NCBI GenBank assembly: GCA_041730495.1
Contig: JBGSBR010000001.1
Coordinates: 1-64,000 of the forward strand
Direction: 5' to 3'
Origin: JBGSBR01 sp041730495
GTDB lineage: Bacteria > Patescibacteriota > Microgenomatia > UBA1406 > GWC2-37-13
DNA length: 64,000 bases
A program made the translations under genes and the position numbers. Position 1 is the stretch's first letter, and each line of letters opens with the position of its first letter. Shown here piece after piece: positions 12,001 to 17,609 of the stretch. Under the pieces are notes generated by a model. The model searched no databases. It was not told the origin of the DNA and was given only the letters and a program-made list of their open reading frames with translations.

Positions 12001-13205
12001 GCAGGTGCTGCTGCAAGGGTAGCCCATGTCGCACCTGCCCCAACCGTATCTAATCGATAAAATGAAGTCGTATTTAACCCTCTTCGATAGTACACATAGT
12101 TAGATAAATAATTGAGATCTGCACCCAAGCCTGCTGTCGCAGGCAACTCTGTAGGTCCTGCAAATGTTCCTGCATCTGGATCATATTTCCACCAATCATA
12201 GGTGTTATTTCCGCGGAAAACATATATTAGATCTTCCGCAGCATTGTATATAAGCCCTACTGAATTCGTAGTTTGTGGAGTTACGCTCAAGGTTGCCCAT
12301 GAGTTCCCAGACATGCTATAACGATAAAACGTATTCGTAGCCGATCCACGCATGACGTAGATATAGTCACCCACTTTAGTCAAATTACCTGTACTCGCTA
12401 GTGTAGCGGGAGCATTTGTCATGGCTGACCAGCTATTACCTGCAATATCATATCTATAGAAGGTATTTGTAGCCGTACCGCGTGGTGTATAGAGATAATC
12501 AGGACCAGTAGTATCAAACACAAGGTCAGCTCCAGCAGAGATAGTCGCTGGAGGTGCTGCAAGAGTTGACCACGCTTCAGTAGAAACAGTATATTTCCAG
12601 AAATCGGTCGTTGAAGTGCCTCTCAATACATATATATTTGTTCCGTCCGTTTGGATTGAAGCTCCCGAATAAATGAGATCAGGTAAGCTATCAAGCGTTT
12701 CCCAAGTATTAGTAGCTATCGAGTACCGAGCAAACTCTTTTTGATAGCCTCCGAAAACAACATATACATATCCATTGAGATAAACCATATCTGCTCCGAT
12801 ATACGGCATGAATGGTGCACTAGCAAGTGTTTGCCAGCGGTTTTCATCAGGCAGATAGCGCGTAAAACGTACATCTCGAGAAAGCAACATATAGGTATAG
12901 ATCCCATCATCAGCAAGAATGGTGCCATCATTTTGTGTAGCAAATGGCGTCTTCCAGCTACGAGCATCCCACGAACCTCCCCCATCTAATTGAATCTGAC
13001 CTTCCTTTGTTTTACTTTCAGCATCAGTGTAAAACCCTGTATTAAAATCTGCTCTCGTCGATATAGTATGACTTTCAGAGGCGAAAATATAATTATTATC
13101 GATAAAGATGAAAAGAAGGAGAAAAGAGAAGAACAGAGAAATCCCGATTACAGCTGTGCGCCTGCTCTTCGTGATTTTATTCAGTAGTAATCGATACCAG
13201 TACAT
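6030..13205 (-). CDS. Giant secreted beta-propeller (Kelch-like) and fibronectin type III surface protein
   Basis: 2391 residues. An N-terminal basic stretch and hydrophobic segment (about 19-37) act as signal peptide or membrane anchor. Two blocks of Kelch-like repeats follow (about 75-690 and 870-1450), each unit carrying Y-x-x-R-G-x-x-T-x-x-F-Y-R-Y ... W. Between and after them are FN3/Ig-like domains with recurring YYVYFG and YYLRIKA/YYFRI strands. From about 1550 to the end come several FN3 domains with paired tyrosines. No sortase motif or C-terminal membrane helix was seen. Likely an adhesin or cell-surface sensor, possibly binding glycans, with no enzymatic motif recognised. It heads the ABC-transporter operon. 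The repeats are internally similar, so assembly collapse is possible. Confidence 0.85.
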   Translation of the reverse strand: MYWYRLLLNKITKSRRTAVIGISLFFSFLLLFIFIDNNYIFASESHTISTRADFNTGFYTDAESKTKEGQIQLDGGGSWDARSWKTPFATQNDGTILADDGIYTYMLLSRDVRFTRYLPDENRWQTLASAPFMPYIGADMVYLNGYVYVVFGGYQKEFARYSIATNTWETLDSLPDLIYSGASIQTDGTNIYVLRGTSTTDFWKYTVSTEAWSTLAAPPATISAGADLVFDTTGPDYLYTPRGTATNTFYRYDIAGNSWSAMTNAPATLASTGNLTKVGDYIYVMRGSATNTFYRYSMSGNSWATLSVTPQTTNSVGLIYNAAEDLIYVFRGNNTYDWWKYDPDAGTFAGPTELPATAGLGADLNYLSNYVYYRRGLNTTSFYRLDTVGAGATWATLAAAPAAFTDDTKGITAGSYIYYLRGSATTTMYRYNPSLGVGGTWTTMAAAPATISYGASLAYPGSGDYIYATRGTLTTSFYRYSISGDSWSDVAVADLPTDSESGYGGRLTSDGTYIYAMTGSGIANFHRYDISGNTWSSLGSVPFAPYYGSDLVYYSGKIYALGGYYKNDLWEYNISAGSWRRLPDNQGYYEQNIGAYAGASLGVNSSTGTLYAILGNSLSQLTTFTVSANAYPTSGNWVSNPLDLSYVSSWNTLTATTSTPSDSSVTIQTRSSADKTTWTGWQTVSGGTIASTAQRYLQIRATLTASTDQASTPIVSAINVSYEGDAVVPSNPSSFTGSSQAVGGVSISTGSTYVYNNPYFSWTGASDGETSVAGYYVYFGTNASADPETAGTFQTAANYTVTSALSTGTYYLRVKTEDQSGNLAAATTGFTYVYNGVSPPQAVSFTTTADFSTGVGDSVSSTSDEIKLQGKAGYWMEKRLSLAPSTFNYGAGLAYVSSSNKLYTFRGNNTNTFYEYNITTDTWTTLANAPAVVFNGGDLVEGPSGYIYGAPGRALNTFWRYDIEANTWDDAAASDPPLSLNYGTSFIYDGTRYIYALRGNSDDAFMRYDTQLDTWDTLANTDFGSPTDRLNNNVYIGGDLSYDLNNTIYAIQGNTLNGFSAYSISGNSWTVLPDLPALAYEGSQITYDSESNAIYFTSGWTNPFFYKYDIASETWTKLNDSPATFGAGGVLKTVDGIIYAIRGITTNIMWRYNIEKASWEIPSVRLFGTEFRGTDYLGFSTGADLIRGDGNYFYMTRGNYDNLFVRYNSVTGESVHMAPAPAGFFTGGSMVYDSTANKIYAIPSLYVRRMFVYDIATDSWSEETSDLPPFDVGAGTSMAYDGSRYIYWTRGGLTTGFYRFDTQGAPGAKWAVRAVAPATIGAGSDIIYQDGYVYALRGGTTVSFYRYDVNANTWSDPAVADLSTGVTVGADGFLIKGDGSYFYACRGLNTSSCYRYSVSGNAWTAVENAPANITTGGAAASNTSNKIFMIAGPGTNTYANGLFTYVMETTSSSFVDSGTFSSDGHDLGTVYKFANLSINYTTGTNAALHAYTRTSEDDITYSSWSEASELKLNNTTYTYKVNSPIHRYIEVKFELTSADGVASGVVSDYSINYYQDPAAPTNPTSLTAYNSGIGSTELSTNTWYNHTTPRFDWPDAEAVGGASDTSTGSGIQGYYVYFGDDSAADPQEDGTLITASEYTAASLVSGETYYLRIKAVDNANNVDATTWQPFIYKLDTVAPTNPTTVVSNPPGYTATNSYTFSWSGAIDTGSGLGGYCYKTGELGSSDTCISAATIAGLTAYQTGSNTFYVRARDAAGNLSSTYVNASYYYSSVAPGAPQNLEVDPASNTLNSFSFTWEPPELYYGSQAGLRYFYSVNALPTNTNVNAVGLENPYLAAGAYATQKDTNTMYVVAKDEAGNINYNNYAAVDFEADTSSPGMPVDLEIADVSVKETENWKLAVSWEPPTDTGSGLSVYKVYRSATAGAVCTDSFDSFEYISSTTGKSFVDTDLEQQEYGYCVKACTSTNDCSAPSDTMALIPDGRWRVAPELIGEPDVTVKTRSSVISWATDREASSFVKYGKKSGDYGAEVGSSDQETDHEIELLSLDPGTKYYFKVVWTDEDGNTDASDEYSFTTNAAPFVSAVKVTSVSLYDAYVSFTVKNAIKATVQYGKTAAYGTVESISTSKSETTYTAQLKELIDGTTYHLRIVAEDDEGNTYNGDDYTFETLPVPKVTTLRVQQVEGMPSATLRLIWASNTRLSSVVTYYPSGKPELSKDFINLTPKTRHEAILRDLQDETAYTILVRGKDPVGNEAKYTPQNVTTASDLRAPLVQNVNVESTIVGVGEDARAQILISWDTDESASSQIEYGEGTGGVYSSTTQADPSMTNNHAVTIPGLQPSKIYHFRIISGDKNKNKGLSQDVVVITPNATKDALNLVVDKLSTTFGFLKQFQAK

Positions 13206-13298
13206 ATAGTCAAATTCGAATCTTTAGATGTGTGTTTAGGGCCTTGGTTTAATAAAAATCAGCATATACCCCACTCTTCTTCATGCTCTTTGTATATA

Positions 13299-13318
13299 CA
13301 TACTGATCAATCAGTATG
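13299..13318. promoter_or_regulatory. Perfect inverted repeat (operator) over the adhesin-operon promoter
   Basis: CATACTGAT-CA-ATCAGTATG: 9-bp perfect arms with a 2-nt spacer. Its proximal arm contains the -10 hexamer of the minus-strand promoter, the classic place for a repressor of TetR or MarR type. The regulator is not identifiable in this window. Confidence 0.6.
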
Positions 13319-13341
13319 ATTAATTAAAATAATTCTGTCAA
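13313..13341 (-). promoter_or_regulatory. Sigma70 promoter of the adhesin-ABC operon
   Basis: Minus strand: TTGACA (13336-13341), a 17-nt spacer, then CATACT (13313-13318). Transcription would start near 13306, giving a leader of about 100 nt before ATG 13205. This contrasts with the leaderless promoters of housekeeping genes in the window. Confidence 0.65.
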
Positions 13342-13421
13342 CAGATATTTACATAATTCTTACATTATTTACGGCAAAAATAACTATTAGAACAATTTTG
13401 AACCGTCACAACAACATAAAA

Positions 13422-13444
13422 TTTGTTTAATTTATTTAAACAAA
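13422..13444. promoter_or_regulatory. Inverted repeat upstream of the CoA-synthesis gene
   Basis: TTTGTTTAA and TTAAACAAA, perfect 9-bp arms around a 5-nt loop, about 55 nt before the coaD-like promoter. It could be an operator. The rest of the 302-nt intergenic region is plain AT-rich sequence. Confidence 0.35.
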
Positions 13445-13497
13445 AATCATTATTTTAAACCAATGTTTCCGAGAAGTTTTCGTCAGTAGCCTTGACA

Positions 13498-13506
13498 TGC
13501 TATACT
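13498..13506 (+). promoter_or_regulatory. Extended -10 promoter of the PPAT/DPCK fusion gene
   Basis: TGCTATACT, an extended -10 (TGn plus TATACT). The predicted transcript start near 13513 leaves about 7 nt before ATG 13520. A possible GTG start at 13508 would lie ahead of that start. Confidence 0.55.
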
Positions 13507-13519
13507 AGTGATCTCTCAT

Positions 13520-14533
13520 ATGACAGCTCAAGCTCAATTTAACCATATTGCAGTAGGCGGGACCTTTGATCATCTGCATGCAGGTCACCAATCACTTCTT
13601 TGTTATGCTATCGATCATACTGATAAGCTTACACTCGGCCTCACTACTGACGATTATGTGAAATCCAAACGTTTTCATACTGCAATTCAACCATACGAGC
13701 TTAGAAAAGAACAAGTTGCTAAATTTATCCAAACTTATAAACCAAAACTTGAGCTGGAAATCGTACCACTCTCAGACATTTATGGACCTGCTGCAGTAGA
13801 GCAGAGCATGGATGCAATTGTGGTGACGAAAGAGTCAGGTCAGAATGCTTTAAAAATCAATCTTAAACGTAAACAAAATCATTTAAAACCATTAAAACTA
13901 TTGCATTTTGAGCTTAAAAAAGGGGATGATCGTAAAATTATCCGTTCACAACGGATACGCGAAGGTGAAATTGATCAACAAGGCAGGCGAGAGGTAGCTC
14001 GTTTTATGCAAAAAGCCTCACTTCATCTCCCTCAACCATTACGAAATGAACTCAGAAATGTATTTGGTCAAATCGTACCAGCTGAATCAACTCTTGAAAA
14101 AACTGCCTTAAGTGTCAAAAAAATACTCACCTCTACCCCACCCACTCTCATAATTACCGTAGGTGATATCGTGTACTCAAGTTTAATCAGTCAAAACCTC
14201 ACACCAGATCTCGCTATCATTGATCACAAAAATGAGCGTGAAAACCTGAAAAAACCAGCATCACTCCCCCATCAATATCGCAATCTTGCGGGAAGTATCG
14301 TCCGTAACCCAGTAGTCGCAATTAATCGTGCCTATAAGCGGATCTTGAAAAATAAAACAAAAGAAATTATTTATATTTTAGGTGAGGAAGATTTATTGGC
14401 ACTTCCTGCTATCTTACTCGCCCCACTTGGATCAGTGGTGATCTATGGTATGCGCAATCAAGGTATTGTTCTAGTCAAGGTCGATCAAACTAAGAAACTT
14501 CAGATAGCTGCATTAGTTGAACGGTTTGAGTAA
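13520..14533 (+). CDS. Bifunctional CoA synthesis protein: archaeal-type phosphopantetheine adenylyltransferase fused to DUF359 (GTP-dependent dephospho-CoA kinase)
   Basis: About 337 residues covering the last two steps of coenzyme A synthesis. The N-terminal half is a nucleotidyltransferase of the archaeal/eukaryotic PPAT family: GGTFDHLHAGH (HxGH motif) near residues 13-23, and S-x-x-R-I with REGEIDQQGR near 145-160. The C-terminal half (about 175-337) matches DUF359, the archaeal GTP-dependent dephospho-CoA kinase: TVGDIVYSSL, PDLAIIDHKNERE and GEEDLLALPAILLAPLGSVVIYG. Bacteria normally use unrelated CoaD and CoaE. ATG 13520 was preferred to GTG 13508 because the -10 box ends at 13506. 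The domain assignments are firm. The fusion acting as one bifunctional enzyme is inferred. Confidence 0.88.
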   Translation: MTAQAQFNHIAVGGTFDHLHAGHQSLLCYAIDHTDKLTLGLTTDDYVKSKRFHTAIQPYELRKEQVAKFIQTYKPKLELEIVPLSDIYGPAAVEQSMDAIVVTKESGQNALKINLKRKQNHLKPLKLLHFELKKGDDRKIIRSQRIREGEIDQQGRREVARFMQKASLHLPQPLRNELRNVFGQIVPAESTLEKTALSVKKILTSTPPTLIITVGDIVYSSLISQNLTPDLAIIDHKNERENLKKPASLPHQYRNLAGSIVRNPVVAINRAYKRILKNKTKEIIYILGEEDLLALPAILLAPLGSVVIYGMRNQGIVLVKVDQTKKLQIAALVERFE

Positions 14534-14675
14534 ATATCCTACTTCCTACGATCTAATCCTGATGGCTTATTTGAAATAATATACTCCTACACAGTATTAG
14601 TATACCTTGCGACTTATAATGCTTAAAAGTTATCCACATTTGCTTTTAAACAATGTAAGTAAAAATAGCATATAC

Positions 14676-14700
14676 AAAAACAGAGCCCCGAAAGGCTCTG
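14676..14700 (-). terminator. Intrinsic terminator of the RRM protein gene
   Basis: Minus strand: CAGAGCC, a 6-nt loop, GGCTCTG, then five T, about 25 nt past the stop of the RRM gene. Confidence 0.85.
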
Positions 14701-14723
14701 CATTTGTGAATCTGATAAAAGAA

Positions 14724-15209
14724 TTATTCGAATCCCATATCATCTCCCTGAGGTTGTCCATAGTCGTTATTACCATAACTGTTTCCACGGTCATTACCTC
14801 GATCGTTTCCACGATCACTTCGTTCGTTACGAGGACGGTATCCACCACCATTGTTGTTTCCACGGCGATCTCCACCTCTTCCTCCTCCACCACCACCGAA
14901 GCGGCGATTTCCTCCACCATTTCCACCTCCGTATCCACCACCTCCACCTGTGCGAGGTTGTGGCGGTCGAGCTTCATTTACGATGATACTTCGACCTTGA
15001 AAGTCTTGATTGTGGAACATTTCGATTGCTCGTTTGGCTTCATCTGGTGTTGCCATCTCGACAAAACCGAAACCCTTGGAACGACCAGTATCAGCGAATC
15101 TGATGATCTGAGCTGAAGCTACATTACCTGCTTGTGCGAAATGATCGCGCAATTGGTCATCTGTTGCTTCATAAAGTAAGTTACCTACATATAATTTATT
15201 ATTATTCAT
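14724..15209 (-). CDS. RNA-binding protein: single RRM plus glycine/arginine-rich tail
   Basis: 161 residues. The RRM (about 4-80) shows RNP2 LYVGNL and RNP1 KGFGFVEM with the aromatic residues that stack on RNA. From about 88 to the end it is a low-complexity RGG/GN tail (GGGGGYGGG, NRRFGGGG, RGND repeats). Such glycine-rich RRM proteins bind single-stranded RNA and are often cold-induced, as in cyanobacteria and plants. Here there is a strong promoter (TTGACA, 18 nt, TATAAA), a leader of about 160 nt and an SD-like GAGGGGGTGATG before ATG, unlike most genes in the window. The long leader would suit thermal or autogenous control (inference). It ends in its own intrinsic terminator. Confidence 0.92.
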   Translation of the reverse strand: MNNNKLYVGNLLYEATDDQLRDHFAQAGNVASAQIIRFADTGRSKGFGFVEMATPDEAKRAIEMFHNQDFQGRSIIVNEARPPQPRTGGGGGYGGGNGGGNRRFGGGGGGRGGDRRGNNNGGGYRPRNERSDRGNDRGNDRGNSYGNNDYGQPQGDDMGFE

Positions 15210-15376
15210 GCGGCATCACCCCCTCTCGATATAAGACGAGTAATACCCGTTTCAAAGAAAGATAAGAAAAAGAATTGAAGAAGAACTATAGTCGAAAGCG
15301 AAAACAAAAAAACACTCACAATAAAAAAAATATCTTGCTGATTAATCAAAAATCAAGAAAACTAATTATAAATCTT

Positions 15377-15406
15377 TTTATAGTATATCAGATCATCCTT
15401 TGTCAA
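15377..15406 (-). promoter_or_regulatory. Promoter of the RRM protein gene
   Basis: Minus strand TTGACA (15401-15406), an 18-nt spacer, TATAAA (15377-15382). The predicted start near 15370 gives a pyrimidine-rich leader of about 160 nt. Confidence 0.65.
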
Positions 15407-15425
15407 CAAGCAGATATTGTTGTTT

Positions 15426-15459
15426 CCCATGCCCACTCACATACCTGAGCGGGCATGGG
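15426..15459. terminator. Strong hairpin after the SAM-riboswitch-controlled gene
   Basis: CCCATGCCC-A-CTCA and TGAG-C-GGGCATGGG form a 13-bp stem with one mismatch and a 6-nt loop, about 18 nt past the stop of the unknown gene. No T-run follows on either strand, so it may stop transcription poorly or protect the 3' end. Confidence 0.45.
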
Positions 15460-15477
15460 ATAAGAACTAACTAATCA

Positions 15478-16140
15478 CTACTTTCCAGCAGAGTAACTAT
15501 AAGTAACCGCTGAATTTATTCTTACTGCATTTTGTAATGAACTGGGACGAACTACCTTCGGTATGACTAGTTGTCCTGTCTCTCCCTTGTACGGATAACC
15601 TTCATAAGTCAGACCCAACTGCTCACCAAGTTCTACTGCTGTGATCTTAGCTTGTTCAAAACCTTGATATTTCTCTAAGAACCCTTCAAGTGGGTCAGCT
15701 ACAGAGAAACGGTCTGAAAAATGGTGTTTACCATCAGATAACTGCATCTCATCGGTACCAGTAAATACTGAAATCATTTTTCCATATCCAGGAAAATCTA
15801 TCCCAACCTGATCAGATACTACTGGCTCTCCCCCATTGATTGCGCCTTTCCAAAAAACAGCCAGCTGTGATCCAGACTCATGCTGTAATATGGCTTGTAA
15901 CTCCCACAGTGGCACAATATGTCTTGCCAATCGGAGATCGATATGAGGTATTTCTTTATTTGCTAAATTTACCCTTAGATTTAATACCGAAATCTCAGGA
16001 TTTTGTGGCACTACCTGTGCCTTTCCTTCTCTGACAAGTGAGTTCAGTGTATTTTGTGCCTTCTGACCGAAAATATCGGGAAAGTAGTCTTCTAATATCG
16101 CGATCGATGACTTTTCTTTATTTCGTTTTCTTTCTGCCAT
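15478..16140 (-). CDS. Unknown protein controlled by a SAM-I riboswitch
   Basis: About 220 residues from ATG 16140. ATG 16149 and TTG 16167 are alternatives, with an in-frame stop just upstream. I do not recognise the family. It appears soluble, with no signal peptide or membrane helix. A basic N-terminus (MAERKRNKEKS) is followed by a helical start resembling a small DNA- or RNA-binding helix bundle (AILEDYFPDIFGQKAQNTLNSLV), then mixed alpha/beta sequence. No methionine or SAM enzyme motif was seen. It is the first and only gene after a complete SAM-I riboswitch and terminator, so its expression should fall when S-adenosylmethionine is plentiful. That points to methionine/SAM supply or sulfur uptake (inference only). 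Confidence 0.7.
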   Translation of the reverse strand: MAERKRNKEKSSIAILEDYFPDIFGQKAQNTLNSLVREGKAQVVPQNPEISVLNLRVNLANKEIPHIDLRLARHIVPLWELQAILQHESGSQLAVFWKGAINGGEPVVSDQVGIDFPGYGKMISVFTGTDEMQLSDGKHHFSDRFSVADPLEGFLEKYQGFEQAKITAVELGEQLGLTYEGYPYKGETGQLVIPKVVRPSSLQNAVRINSAVTYSYSAGK

Positions 16141-16193
16141 AAGTTGCATATAAATAATAATTTTCAAATCTTACTCGCACTGCTTTATCCGCT

Positions 16194-16203
16194 CACCTCC
16201 TTT
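16194..16203 (-). promoter_or_regulatory. Orphan Shine-Dalgarno sequence in the riboswitch leader
   Basis: AAAGGAGGTGA on the minus strand is a near-perfect SD but lies about 45-55 nt before the gene's ATGs. The nearest start codon after it, GTG 16180, opens a 20-codon frame overlapping the start of the main gene in another frame. A leader peptide or an unrecognised start is possible. Confidence 0.35.
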
Positions 16204-16228
16204 CCAAAGTGCACATTTTTTAGGCCAT

Positions 16229-16269
16229 AAAAAAACCTCTCGAGATAGGAATAACTATTTTGAGAGGTT
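16229..16269 (-). terminator. Riboswitch terminator
   Basis: Minus strand AACCTCTC ... GAGAGGTT (8-bp stem, with inner pairing ATAG/CTAT in the loop) followed by seven T. It lies between the SAM-I aptamer and the unknown gene, the standard layout of a transcription-attenuating S-box. Confidence 0.88.
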
Positions 16270-16306
16270 AAAAATAATACGTACATCATTGTTTCCTATG
16301 GAATAG

Positions 16307-16421
16307 GCAAATCTACCTCGATAACATCGAGGTTTGGATGTAGCACCGTGTCCCGATTTAATCGGGGTCGGTTGCTGGATGGGTCATCGAGCCAAATCTC
16401 TCTCCATCACTCTTGATTTTT
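16307..16421 (-). promoter_or_regulatory. SAM-I riboswitch (S box) aptamer
   Basis: The minus strand carries the S-box core: AAAAATCAAGAG, GATGGAGAGAG, GGCTCGATGA, GCAACC and CGGTGCTACATCC. Helices that can be traced: P1 AAATC/GATTT, P2 GATGG/CCATC, P3 CCCGATT/AATCGGG, P4 CCTCGAT/ATCGAGG. The diagnostic pseudoknot is TTTGG in the P2 loop with CCAAA after P3. Binding of S-adenosylmethionine stabilises P1 and so the downstream terminator. Class I fits better than SAM-II, III or VI, given the four-way junction and pseudoknot. Confidence 0.92.
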
Positions 16422-16436
16422 ATGTCAAACGCCCTT

Positions 16437-16465
16437 AATTTAGCTCATTAGTTTTGTTATGTCAA
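16437..16465 (-). promoter_or_regulatory. Promoter of the SAM-I riboswitch transcript
   Basis: Minus strand TTGACA (16460-16465), exactly 17 nt, then TAAATT (16437-16442). The start near 16430 is 9 nt before helix P1. It runs divergently from the tyrS promoter. Confidence 0.75.
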
Positions 16466-16517
16466 GTAGAAATGCCTGATAAAACCTAAGATGTTTACTA
16501 ACTATTTTATTCGCTTT

Positions 16518-16526
16518 TGCTATAAT
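16518..16526 (+). promoter_or_regulatory. Extended -10 promoter of tyrS, leaderless
   Basis: TGCTATAAT, with 6 nt between TATAAT and ATG 16533, places the transcript start on or next to the A of ATG. Confidence 0.7.
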
Positions 16527-16532
16527 CAGCTC

Positions 16533-17609
16533 ATGGATATCGAAGACAAAATGAAACTCATCCGTGAAGTCGGTGAAGAAATCATCACCGAAGAAGATCT
16601 CAAGAAACTTTTCTCCTCTGACGAAAAACTTATCGCGTATGACGGCTTCGAGCCCTCAGGCCAGATGCATATCGCGCAAGGTATCCTCCGCACCATCAAT
16701 ATCAACAAAATGACCAAAACTGGTATCAAATTCAAGATGTGGGTCGCTGACTGGCATGCATTTGCCAACAACAAAATGGGGGGAGATATGGACAAAATCC
16801 AGCTAGTCGGCCGCTACTTCATCGAAGTTTGGAAAGCTTGTGGCATGGATCTCGACAATGTCGAGTTTGTCTGGGCATCTGAGCTCCTTAAAGACCCTGA
16901 TTACTGGAAGCTCGTACTACAAATCGCCAAAACCAACTCAATCAATCGCTTTGTCCGTACTGCCGAGATCATGGGTCGTGAAGAAAGTATGGATCTCACT
17001 GCAGCACAGATCATCTATCCATGTATGCAGTGTGCAGATATCTTCATGCTCGGTGCCAAGATCACTCAGCTCGGTATGGATCAACGCAAAGTAAATATGC
17101 TCGCTCGCGAAGTCGGTCCTCAGCTGGGATACTGGAAACCAGTTGTCGTCAGTCATCATATGCTCATGGGACTTGGTACTCCAGCTACCGAAACCGAAGA
17201 CAAAACCAAGCGTACTATCGAGCTCAAGATGTCTAAATCCAAACCAGATACCTCGATCTTCATGACCGATACTAGTGAAGATATCAAACGTAAAGTAAGT
17301 AAAGCCTGGTGTCCTGAGGGTGAAATCAAAGAAAATCCAATTCTTGAATACTGCAAATACATCTTATTTGAAAAATACGATACTCTCACCATCGAACGAC
17401 CTGAAAAATGGGGCGGAAATATAGTGGTCAAGAGCTATGCTGAACTCGAAGAAAAGTTTGCCAGTAAAGAAATCCATCCACTGGATCTAAAAGCTACCGT
17501 CACGGCCAAACTTGATGAACTTCTTGAGCCGGTGCGTAAGCACTTCGAAGAAAATGAAGAAGCCAAAAAACTGCTAGCAGAGGTAAAAGCTCTACAAATC
17601 ACTCGCTAA
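16533..17609 (+). CDS. tyrS: Tyrosyl-tRNA synthetase, archaeal/eukaryotic type
   Basis: 358 residues, class I synthetase attaching tyrosine to tRNA-Tyr. Seen: nucleotide-binding motif in YDGFEPSGQMHIAQG (HIAQ in place of HIGH) near residue 40, and KMSKS within ELKMSKSKPDTSIFM near 233. It has the short length and lacks the S4 domain of bacterial TyrRS (about 420 residues). The FEPSG sequence and missing S4 domain are hallmarks of the archaeal/eukaryotic subfamily, which recognises a C1-G72 tRNA-Tyr. ATG 16533 is chosen over 16491 because the -10 box ends at 16526. It converges on the GGDEF gene with a 4-nt stop-codon overlap. Confidence 0.93.
   Translation: MDIEDKMKLIREVGEEIITEEDLKKLFSSDEKLIAYDGFEPSGQMHIAQGILRTININKMTKTGIKFKMWVADWHAFANNKMGGDMDKIQLVGRYFIEVWKACGMDLDNVEFVWASELLKDPDYWKLVLQIAKTNSINRFVRTAEIMGREESMDLTAAQIIYPCMQCADIFMLGAKITQLGMDQRKVNMLAREVGPQLGYWKPVVVSHHMLMGLGTPATETEDKTKRTIELKMSKSKPDTSIFMTDTSEDIKRKVSKAWCPEGEIKENPILEYCKYILFEKYDTLTIERPEKWGGNIVVKSYAELEEKFASKEIHPLDLKATVTAKLDELLEPVRKHFEENEEAKKLLAEVKALQITR

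Noticed and set aside
14630..14638. DnaA box TTATCCACA, with another at about 59330
   Set aside because: Only two isolated exact matches 45 kb apart, with no cluster or dnaA/dnaN genes. Expected by chance in AT-rich DNA.
16491..16532. Longer tyrS start at 16491
   Set aside because: The promoter TGCTATAAT lies inside that extension, and the family starts near MDIEDKM.
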